Below, in pieces: positions 13,106-21,707 of a DNA stretch of 64,000 bases. The notes below the pieces were generated by a model. The model did not search any database. It was not told the origin of the DNA and was given only the letters and a program-made list of their open reading frames with translations. Each line of letters starts with the position of its first letter. The first letter of the stretch is position 1. The stretch comes from Nothophaeocryptopus gaeumannii. Taxonomy: Eukaryota > Ascomycota > Dothideomycetes > Mycosphaerellales > Mycosphaerellaceae. Where the stretch lies: assembly GCA_031771865.1 (NCBI GenBank), contig JASISA010000009.1, positions 1-64,000 on the forward strand. Reading direction: 5' to 3'. The position numbers and the translations under genes are program-made.

Positions 13106-13902
13106 CTCTCCGTGCCTTACTCTTCTACAGCATGGCATCATATCCTTCACTCACTGCACAACAAATTATCGCAGCATGCTGAGACTGATCGTAACACAGT
13201 GTACAAGACGGGTAGATTGGAGATCATACGAGTTGGACAATTGGCCATTAAGTTTGGCAGGGTAATAGCAGCAGAAGCCTACAACCAGTTGCATGCATAC
13301 GATATCCTTGATGCCGAGCTGTGCAGAGTACCGCTGTCTACGCGTACTTCCATTCCGAAGATATCGACTATCTGGTGATGGGAGTTCATCGACGGCGACA
13401 AAAAGAGAGCTGTGAACGAAGCGGAAATAAGCAATATCGTCAAGATCGTGAAGCACATTCATAGCTTTACTTCCACGACTCCTGGACCAGTTGTTCAAGA
13501 TTCATACTATGGTCCTCTCTAGTCACCGGATGAGTTGGTGCAGTTTCGCGATAAGGACGACCTTTTAGCCTACGTCAATTCCAGGCTTCTAGCTAACTAT
13601 AACAAGGTCACGCTTACAGAAACTCCTCTAGTATTCAATTATGGAGATATCGCACTGCGCAACCTTATATTTGGCGACAACTATATCTGCCTTCTTGACT
13701 AGGAGTGCGCAGGTTACTATCCAAGGACCGCGGAGATTGCGACCCTTCGCCTAGGTATTGGCGATAACGAAATAGACCTTCAGTTCCACCACAGCCTCGA
13801 AGAAGCAGTCCTACGCGATGCTCCGCTATTAGCTTCGGAATGCATACAAGCTCAGTGCTGGCAAGAGCTCGCGGTCAACCATGTCCGATACTATTGGTAA
13901 GT
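13106..13902 (+). pseudogene. APH-like phosphotransferase family, with stops and frameshift
   Basis: This resembles a large fungal family of kinase-like (aminoglycoside phosphotransferase fold) proteins of unknown substrate. Visible blocks are LAIKFGRVIAAEAYNQLHAYD (ATP-site lysine region), DYLVMEFIDGD (an extra G near 13377 shifts it), HIHSFTSTTPGP, LVFNYGDIALRNLIF and NYICLLD-stop-ECAGYYP. Two TAG stops sit where the family has Trp, at about 13521 (after GPL) and 13700 (after LLD). Both are explained by G-to-A. The catalytic loop reads YGD in place of HGD. The gene is dead. No function beyond the fold can be assigned. Confidence 0.75.
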
Positions 13903-14188
13903 CTTGCTCCTTTCGCCGAAGTCAAGAACAAGCGCTTACGATCATCGAGGCCGACTGAGGAGGAGAAGCGAACTCTCGTAGACGCCGGCGGAGACGAGTT
14001 CGAGAACATGACGCGGGAGATGCAACATAACATCGCTACGTGGTGAAAATAGTGGCAATCGAAGTTGGAGAAAAGCCAAAGAAGAGGCACAGTTTTCCTC
14101 ATAGTTCCTAGATGGCGTATGTATTCATTTGACTACGACACGTTATCGAATGGCAATTAATATCAAGGCAGGGGGCAGCCTGGCGAGA

Positions 14189-15262
14189 GTGTCACTCATC
14201 CTCCTCTTCAGCTCTTTGTGCCACTAGCGCGGCAGACCTGTTGATGACTTCAGCTAGCGATGTCTGCCTCGCAAGGCCGCCGTAGATGTGGCCAGGGCCT
14301 GGCTCCGGAGCTGTTCGAGCACGTCTTGGTTTTCCAGGTCCACGCCTCCGCTTCGCAATCGGTGAACTTCTGCTTGGACGTGCACAGGAGTCGTGTTCCA
14401 GTTCTGCCTGATTTGCGGGAGATTTTGGACAACATAACCGAGAAGGCCTGAAGCTCCATGAAGAGCTGTAGCTTGGACAGTGGCAGCTGTGAGCAGCTGT
14501 GACCAAAGCTGGTCCGCAGCGTGCTGAATTCTCGGATGTTCGAATGTTCCAGGAATGATGCGTGTCGTGCGTGGCTGCACGTTTACCGTCCTTGTGTAGA
14601 GGTAGGACAGGAACTCGAACACGCTTAACGCGGAGCCCGATGGAACGAATTGTCGCGATTCGTAGAGGAAGATCAGGGTTATGCTGAAGCGTGTTAGGAC
14701 AATAGGTGATGTTGGAATAGCGAGCAATGTCTTACTGCCAGTAACGACAACCCATCCCACTATCCGCGAAGCAGAAGTCCTTTAGGCCACGAGAAGCCTG
14801 CGCGTCTCGGCCTCCAACGATAAGATCGTGTACATCCTTTACACTGAAACGTCCTGCCGGGAGGCTGATTTTGACGACCAATGAGCGTGTCGCTGTAGCT
14901 GGATAATCTCTGCTGATCATTTCCAGACGTCCATTAATATCGTCGTCCGCTACGTGACGCATGTTGATCTGGATAGATCGATCACCGCCCGAGATGGAAA
15001 GAAACTGCGTGACATGGTTGTTGCTTAGGGGCGAGTGCTCCCAACGGCCCTCGGTATGGACGACGAGAGTGACACTAAGGACTTGCTGGCTCCAGTCCGC
15101 GTCCTGAATCGAGACCTTCAGATAGGGTCCGCCATCTTCGTAACGAATCAAGGATGTCTGTAGTGATGCAGTTGCAATGGTATGGAGCTCGTGTCGAGAT
15201 AGACTTTGGAGTCGTCTTATATGCAGCAGCTGCCTTTCTTTGAGGTAGATGGAGCACTTCTA
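14189..15262 (-). pseudogene. Unrecognised gene, probably decayed
   Basis: An ATG-less frame from about 15262 down to 14732 encodes a coherent-looking protein with blocks such as ELHTIATASLQTSLIRYEDGG and VTQFLSISGGDRSIQINMRH. Downstream, 14760-14254 and 14506-14192 are open in other frames. The last of these ends with the natural-looking tail RSAALVAQRAEEEDE. Together they suggest one minus-strand gene broken by at least two frame changes. Unseen introns could explain one of them. I do not recognise the family. Confidence 0.35.
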
Positions 15263-15461
15263 GGCGAATGATGCTCTAGCCGAGCGCATAAATTCATCGA
15301 GTGAGGTGTGTATTACATCGCGGTTGGAATGTCCTACATCAATGCTTCTAGCCATCGTCCGATGGCGCCTTTCCATAAGCACACTAGCCTCAATGGACCA
15401 GGGTGGCCTACCGACGACACGAGCGTCCAATTGCATTCTGGTCCTTCGCGCTGCTGCGTCC

Positions 15462-15600
15462 GCTTCGTGCCTTTCGTCGCTTTTCGTCGCTTTGTGTCGC
15501 TTCGTGTTGCTCTCTACATTAGTTTGTGTCGCTTTGCGTCGCTTTACATAGTTTGTGTCGCTTCCTCCCGCTCTTTGTCGCTTTCACTTTGTATGTTCTT
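15462..15600 (+). repeat. Interspersed TTTGTGTCGCT low-complexity repeat
   Basis: Variants of (T)TTGTGTCGCTT, TTCGTCGCT and TTTGCGTCGCT recur about ten times between roughly 15462 and 15600, irregularly spaced by 9-25 bases. No coding role is evident. Confidence 0.6.
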
Positions 15601-15734
15601 TACTCCATTCCTCGCTCATTAACGACATGCCACGAGCGCGCGCGGCACATGATCATGCCTGGCTCTTGATCAATCTAGAAAAAGAAATCTCGCACACTGG
15701 GTTCTGCGAGGCTAGCCTACGACATTCGCGCTCT

Positions 15735-16612
15735 TCAACAACAGCCTCTTGCGTGAAATTCCGCTATAGCTACTTCGGCGGAGCCTTGCATGCTCTCTGC
15801 AGGCTCCCACGTAGGCTTCCAGCTCACCTTATAGAAGACCTTGCCATGTTTGCGCATACTGCGCAGGATGCGGTCGACCGCCCAAGTAGGCTGGTCCGCG
15901 CTTCCGGCAGTCGGATGTGAGACAGCGTCATCCTGCTGGGCAGACACAGACGTCGTACTAGTAGCATAGCAGACTTCGCCTTGGGATAGGCACGTGCGTG
16001 GAGGTGATGGGACCAAGGGAACTCTCGGCCGTCTTTCGCGGCGCTTTCGAGGCTTGCGTGCGGGCTTCTAGGGTTGAGGATGCTTGGACGCCTATCAACC
16101 TCGTCAGCATTGTGTGAAGCCCAAATAGCGATATGTTCGCTTACTGTATAGTCCTTAAAATGTGCTCCACGAACCGTCTCATCGAAAGCCATTCCGTATT
16201 GGTCGCAGCACGAGCTCCTCAGATGACAGTTTTCCGCTACAACGCACTTCTTCACTGCATTCTCGCTTTCATGCGAGGCTTGCGAGCACGGACTCTTTCT
16301 CCTTTCGACCACTAATGCTCGGGTAGGTCCATATTTGCCACGTTTTGGTGCCCTTGCATCCTGCTGGTAGGTACTACTCTCCGAAGACAAGCTTCGCAGC
16401 CGTTTACACACATCTGGGCCACAGCCTTGTATGCTTGGCCGACCGTTCTGCATTGGTCGACCGCGTCGCCGTCGTGGTATCCAGGGAATGATGTCGTCAT
16501 CACTGCTGTCGACCGCGTGCTCTCTGTGGGCACACCCTCGTCGTGCTGCACCTGGTTCGACGGTTGTTTGCTCGGTATTGGCCCGTGAAAGCTGATCGGT
16601 CAGTGATTGCAC
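15735..16612 (-). CDS. Chromodomain protein fragment
   Basis: Chromodomains bind methylated histone tails. The frame at 16016-15735 encodes WAVDRILRSMRKHGKVFYKV and then SWKPTWEPAESM, matching the chromodomain aromatic-cage and WEP motif order, and ends at AEFHARGCC about ten residues after the domain. Upstream, 16612-15824 is open in another frame with basic, Ser-rich sequence (DSSDDDIIPWIPRRRRGRP). It has no ATG at its left end and starts after an in-frame TGA. The two frames overlap at 15824-16016, so either an intron or a one-base shift joins them. I cannot place it. The protein is partial as seen. It could be a retroelement-type chromodomain, but no integrase is nearby. Confidence 0.55.
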
Positions 16613-16767
16613 TGCTCTTTCAGACCTTCGCGATCATGCGCAGTCAAGCCATGTAGCGTATCTCTCGCGTTAGCCGCATCTCTGCGTGGTCTGTTAGTCC
16701 AATTCAGCAAGGAGAATTGTTATTAGGGAAGGTGCAATGCTGAGCTTACCGTATATGCGTGCTACCA

Positions 16768-17300
16768 TCATCTCCTAGAGCCAGTTCTTCGAATGCGCCG
16801 CACGACCTTTGCGGCTGATCTGCCTCGGGCTGTGTCGAAGGTACGGTGCCAAGAGTTGTGCACGGTGGACTTTCTAGTGCGGTGAGCCTGACTTAGTACC
16901 AACACCAAACGCTGGGCAACGAGACTTGTTTCCTTCAAATGATGCTGTAGCCGACCATGGATATTCGGGCTCGCCACGGTCACGACCAGCACCTGATACG
17001 CAGTGATCGACTTGAGCTTGGCCGGTGGAACCCGACGTAGAGTAGAACACTGCAGACTGGAAGGAGAGCTGGAGCGGGAGCGGTTTCGACGTTGTTGTCC
17101 GCGCTTTTGCTTGTACCGTCCCACACGAATGGAAGCTCGGGCATAAAACCCGGGAGGTCTGCGAAGGCATTCGAGGTGTTCAACAAGACGTTGTCCGCAG
17201 GGAAATACGCCTCGCGATAGCCGACTACTATCCTTTGATCGACCGTATGAGACTTCTCTGCGTCGGACGCTGGACCCGTACCATCGCATTCTGTACTCAA
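16768..17300 (-). CDS. Hypothetical, low support
   Basis: Three overlapping minus-strand frames (17300-16980, 17170-16874, 17289-16768) contain protein-like stretches such as VVGYREAYFPADNVLL followed by LPGFMPELPFVWDG, and ITAYQVLVVTVASPN. They could be one gene with frame changes. I recognise no family. Coding status is uncertain. Confidence 0.25.
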
Positions 17301-18720
17301 AGGTGTCAGCTCACACGCGTCGCTAGTCTTTCGAGCTACGTCCTATGCGCATGCATACCTTCGTCATTAGTAGATCCGTGGCATGTCTTACTGCCGGCAA
17401 ATGCTGTCACTGTTCTTGATTGTGCAACCAGGGCGTCAAATACTGGCATAGGCTCTAGTGTCTTGGGACTATGCTTCTTCCTATGCTTGATAGATGGCGG
17501 CCCGGGTAGACAATCATATTGTCGAGCTGAGTGGGAATGCTGGGGAGAAGGACTTAAGCATAGTCTCCATCGTGAAAACTTCAAAGACGAAAACGCCGTG
17601 GAGACCTGCTGGGGAAGACTCCGGACAGCGACGAGACCACAAACATAACTGATCCTGGTGGTCAGACGAGCGCCACAACCCTCCGCACCAGTGCATGTTC
17701 AGTCCCGGCACAGCTTTTGCCGTGGAAGTCGTGCAGGCATTACCGCGAATTCCTACCACTCAACGATCGCCATCCGCGCGCTTGGCGCTCGAAGTGTCGC
17801 TAACGCCGCTAACCGGCGCTGGTAGAGCAAAGAGAGACATGAAAAGACCTGTGAAAGGCCTTCTGAGCAGCATGGATGAGACACGCCAAGCGTGCCGCAG
17901 GCTGGATCGAAGATCGTTAGCAGTCGCCCGTGTCGCCTCGCCGTAGTAGCTGGCCTCTGATTGGAACTGTCGGACCGGAATGTCGCTTTGCATACTCCGC
18001 CGCCAGCCACCGTGGAAAGATTGCACTGATCGAGGTCGTATTCCACGGACGACCTGCCCGACCAGGAAACTCGGCCGCTTGATCTGGTGCACCGTAATCC
18101 CAATTGGCCGAGTGTCAATAGCCAACACCGCGCGTTGTCGCACCATTGCTCAGCTCATATGCACTCGAGCTTAGCCACCCTCAGGAGAGGTACCGCGCAT
18201 AGCGTAGCTCGGTGCAGAGCGCCAACACGTATTGTGCATAGCTAGTGGGCGGCCTTCTGTGAGCGGGGCATGCTCGCGGTCGAAGGATGCTGTCGAGGCG
18301 CGGCGTGTCCGGTCTGCAGGGCCGTCCTCATCACGCGTCGGCGCAACTGTGGATCCTCTTGGCCATCTTCTTCAGCACCGTAGCGAGCAGGTCGGTCGAC
18401 GTGGGAAGTGGTCGCGCGGCTGCTCATACTGTGGGTAGCAGTGGTTCACAGATGGGAAGATGCGCGACATCGACAGGTGGACAATCGGCCGATCGCGTGC
18501 AGGAATGCGACGAATGCGGACGAAAGGAGCCGACTAAGGCGACCGAGGCGCGTGCTGTTCGCGCAGAGGGCCGGCGGGTGGGCGCAGGATGTTGGGAAAG
18601 GGAATTGCAAGCAAAATGGATGGATGGGTAGAGGAGCTGAGGTCTTATAGGCGGCGTGGGGGGTTCGCGCCCGCCCGATCGAGGGGGCGCCCACTTCCGG
18701 ATGCGGGTTTGCCGCGACCA
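17301..18720. other. Stretch without a supported gene
   Basis: Overlapping open frames on both strands (for example 18146-17760 minus) show no family signature. The stretch is GC-rich and borders the RIP relic at its right end. Confidence 0.5.
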
Positions 18721-18789
18721 GCTTTATATTATTAGGGATACTACGCCCTACTCTAGGTTATACTAGTCTTTTAAATATTAAGAGGTTCC

Positions 18790-19105
18790 TGTCACGGGCC
18801 GGAGTCGGGAAGTAGGTTGCTAATCACAAACGGTACAGGGAGCTACGGACAGGTTGGATAGACACTGTATTAACCATATAGGTCAATCCTATTGACAGGA
18901 CGTAGCGCAAAGAGTCGAAGACCGGATCTTTGCGCGTCGAGAAGAAACTCTTCTCCGGGTCTTGGCAGAGTCACGTGGCTCTGTCACATGATGCTAGTCG
19001 AGCCCCGAGGCTCGGCCGAAGTTCATCCGGATGCTTGGTACACTACCAAGCATCCAAACCACGTGCATCCAGGTGTTCAGGTGTCACCGGGCCACGCCCG
19101 TGACA
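18790..19105. mobile_element. Solo LTR-like element, 316 bp
   Basis: It begins TGTCACGGGC and ends GCCCGTGACA, a perfect 10-bp inverted terminal repeat in the TG...CA form of LTRs. It is flanked on both sides by RIP-mutated DNA but is not itself mutated. The left flank is GTTCC, while GTTCC on the right lies five bases beyond the CA end (19111-19115), so the target-site duplication is ambiguous. No internal coding region is present. Confidence 0.65.
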
Positions 19106-19146
19106 ACTAAGTTCCTCTACTATCTACCTATACTAATCTAAGTCTA

Positions 19147-19866
19147 TGTTACGGACCGTCTCCTCGATCACGTGGATTGGCCTAAGAAGCGTCGAACCTC
19201 GGAATGTCTCTCGGTGATCAGAGTCTTGAGAAGTGTAACCTTTACTCAGAAGAGTAGTATTGAGAGATTGAGTTGAGCACGAAGCTCCTATCTACCTTAG
19301 TAGAGAACGTGATCTATATACACACAGGAGATTCGTGCGCTCTCCTTGCTTTCTCTGCCTCCCGTGCTTCCGGTGGAAGCACTGCGAGCGACGAGAGTAC
19401 TGCGAGCGAGCTGCAGCGGAACCTCCCGAGGCTGAACTGCAGATCCGCGCTCAGACTGGTGTTACGCACGGTATCTCGCTTGTCAGGTGACTCGCTTAAT
19501 CACGTGGAATGGCTTCTTTGGAGAATGCGTCGGCAAGTGGAACGAAGTGAAGGAAGTCTTGGCTTATTCCAATCAGTGAGATTGTAACATGAGTTGAACA
19601 CGATGATTGCTAGTCAACCATCGTTGCTATATACTTGGTGGTCTCGCTTGCTCTTGGCAGCGAGTTTGACCGTTCGACCAACTGACCGGTCGGGCGGTCT
19701 GTCGGTCGCCAAACCTCACGTGTTCGACCAGAGGTCCCAGACTGTGGTCAGACACGTGACTTCTGGCGTCATTCTTGCATGGTTCCATGTCCTTGATTCT
19801 GCGTCCTGCAGATTCAGTCCGTAACAACTGGTTGGCTGCCATCGCCTCTCGGTTCCATCCGTAACA
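19147..19866. mobile_element. LTR-like element, 720 bp, with 5-bp target duplication
   Basis: It starts TGTTACGGA and ends TCCGTAACA, an inverted repeat of TG...CA form, and is flanked by GTCTA at 19142-19146 and 19867-19871. Its ends resemble those of the neighbouring 316-bp element, suggesting related families. Internally, a second TGTTACG start at 19461 and a second CCGTAACA end at 19826 mark a diverged duplication of the first half. It may be two LTRs in tandem or a rearranged LTR. No reverse transcriptase, integrase or gag is present. Confidence 0.75.
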
Positions 19867-20494
19867 GTCTACTACTTCCTCTACTAGGCTAGAAGGTTAC
19901 TTTTACTTAGCGATTTTCGATAGTAGATATATATATATATAGGTATATAGGCTTATATACTTATTACTTATTATCTCCCTTTTCTTATATTATTATAATT
20001 ACTTCTCTAAGAGCTCTATAAAGCTTAAAATAAGCTAATTAAAAGTAATCTAGTATATTAATACTACTAGTCGAGGAATATTAACTTAACTATAAGCGTA
20101 TTACTTAGCGCGCCTATAATATATTAATAGAAAGCCTTATAATATACTAAAATATAAATAGAAAGCTAAAGTTCTATAGCCTAAGAATATAGAGAGCGTA
20201 TATATAGGAGGGAAGTATAGCCTAGCTATAGAATTCGAAATAGCGCCCTCTAAGTATAGACTCTTTTATTATACTTCTAGCCTATATATAACTAAGTTAA
20301 TAAATAAAGCTAATAGTAATAGTAAGCTTTATTAAATACTTAGGTTAAGATAGATAGTTTAGGGTTACCTTATCTTCGAAATATGTAGCTAATTACACCC
20401 CTTGTCCGTACTATCCAAGTCCGTGCGCTTTCAACTAACACCTTGCTTCTTAATCTCCTATAGCGAAACAAAGCGCAACAAGCAAAACTCCACG

Positions 20495-21292
20495 ATGAAC
20501 GTTATCGACGGCAAAGGCGTTACCGTGCTCGGTGCAGACCTGTCTGGAATCGTTGAGCTCCGCAGCGATGGACTCATCGTAAAGTCGCCTTGGCCCGATT
20601 GGCGAGTACAACAAAGCCAAGCGGATCTAGAGCGAGAGGCACGCGCACACTTCAAACTTCAAGAGGATCTATCGAAGGATAACTATACGAGGAGATTCAT
20701 TCGATTAATCTCATACAATCCGGATGACTCGACATTGATAATGGAGTATGCGGGAAATGGCACGCTGCGCGACTACCTTCAAAAACAAGCACACCTAGAC
20801 CAGAATAACAAATCGCGACGACACTCTTGGATCCTTGCGATGGCTGAAGGACTAGCGATACTACATACACAGGGCATCATCCATTGCGATTTTACACCAA
20901 ATAACATGCTCCTAGACCATCGTTTAGAGCTCAAAATCACGGACTTCGGATGCAGCTCGATTGACGGGTCCCCGTCTACTGGTACCGCAGGAGCACGTTT
21001 CGACCCGGGCAATAGCCATTGGAGTACTCCGGCAACAAAAGAGGACGACCTTTTCGCGCTTGGTTCAAGCATCTTTGAGGTACTTACTAGCAAAAGACCC
21101 TATGAGGATATACCATCGGATCAGGTGCGCTTCCTGCATAGGCAGCGTCAGTTTGAAGACCTTACTGGACTCGAGATATCTGAAATCATCTTGGACTGTT
21201 GGCTTCTAAGGGCTCATTCAGCTGAGGCGGTCTACCAAAGAGTTCTCGCGGCGGGGTTTGCATACAGCGAAGCATGCCACAGCAATAAATAG
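20495..21292 (+). CDS. Atypical protein kinase domain protein
   Basis: A single-exon frame gives 265 residues from the ATG at 20495. The open frame reaches back to 20402, but only through a TTG. The motifs are a glycine-loop-like LGADLSGIVEL, a lysine in LIVKSPWPDW, a hinge in LIMEYAGNGTLRDYL, a catalytic loop IIHCDFTPNNMLL, a DFG motif in LKITDFGCSS, and EDDLFALGSSIFEVLT in the large lobe. The HRD arginine is Cys, and the lysine after the catalytic Asp is not in its usual place (DFTPNN), so it may be active in an RD-independent way or be a pseudokinase. It belongs to a fungal group of small kinase-like proteins of unknown target. It starts about 110 bp from the RIP relic but is itself intact and not RIP-mutated. 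Confidence 0.85.
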   Translation: MNVIDGKGVTVLGADLSGIVELRSDGLIVKSPWPDWRVQQSQADLEREARAHFKLQEDLSKDNYTRRFIRLISYNPDDSTLIMEYAGNGTLRDYLQKQAHLDQNNKSRRHSWILAMAEGLAILHTQGIIHCDFTPNNMLLDHRLELKITDFGCSSIDGSPSTGTAGARFDPGNSHWSTPATKEDDLFALGSSIFEVLTSKRPYEDIPSDQVRFLHRQRQFEDLTGLEISEIILDCWLLRAHSAEAVYQRVLAAGFAYSEACHSNK

Positions 21293-21707
21293 ACATCAGA
21301 GAAAAACAAGGTCATCATTCTGACCGCTCTAATCGAAGTGTTTCTTCTGCGTTCCGAAGTGATCTTTCTCGTTCAGTCACTCTCAATTCACTCCCAGTTA
21401 TATTTGAGAATAACCCTCGTCCCTACAGTCTGGGCACTGATCCCGTACTGTCGTTGACCCTGCAAACGACGTCTTGAGAGCGTCGCCAGTGCATGGAGTC
21501 TGCGCTCCATGTTGCTGATTTGGTTGATGACTCTTAATTTATCGAGCACGAAGAGAGCGACTTAGAAGGATAGGCTTCATTTAAGGAGTATAAAGCTATG
21601 GTACGCGGTATTCGTCCTCGTTAGTTTAATTTGGGTCGCTATCTACACCAAGTTTGCTACTCCTTTATAGCGAGAAGAGGAGTTGTCGGTCGAGATGTTC
21701 ATGTCCA
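21293..21707. other. Convergent intergenic stretch
   Basis: This is 3' flank between the kinase (+) and the zinc-finger gene (-). It presumably holds the terminators of both. No repeat or RNA gene was seen. Confidence 0.5.

Larger units (their letters stand above)
18721..20383. repeat. RIP-saturated relic DNA interrupted by two LTRs
   Basis: Three segments, 18721-18789, 19106-19146 and 19867-20383, contain no CA dinucleotide and no TG dinucleotide, while CG, CC and CT remain. This is the expected product of RIP (C-to-T at CpA on both strands) carried to saturation. The segments are rich in TA, and the original element cannot be recognised. The two LTR elements between them contain normal CA and TG, so they were inserted after RIP. 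Confidence 0.85.
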
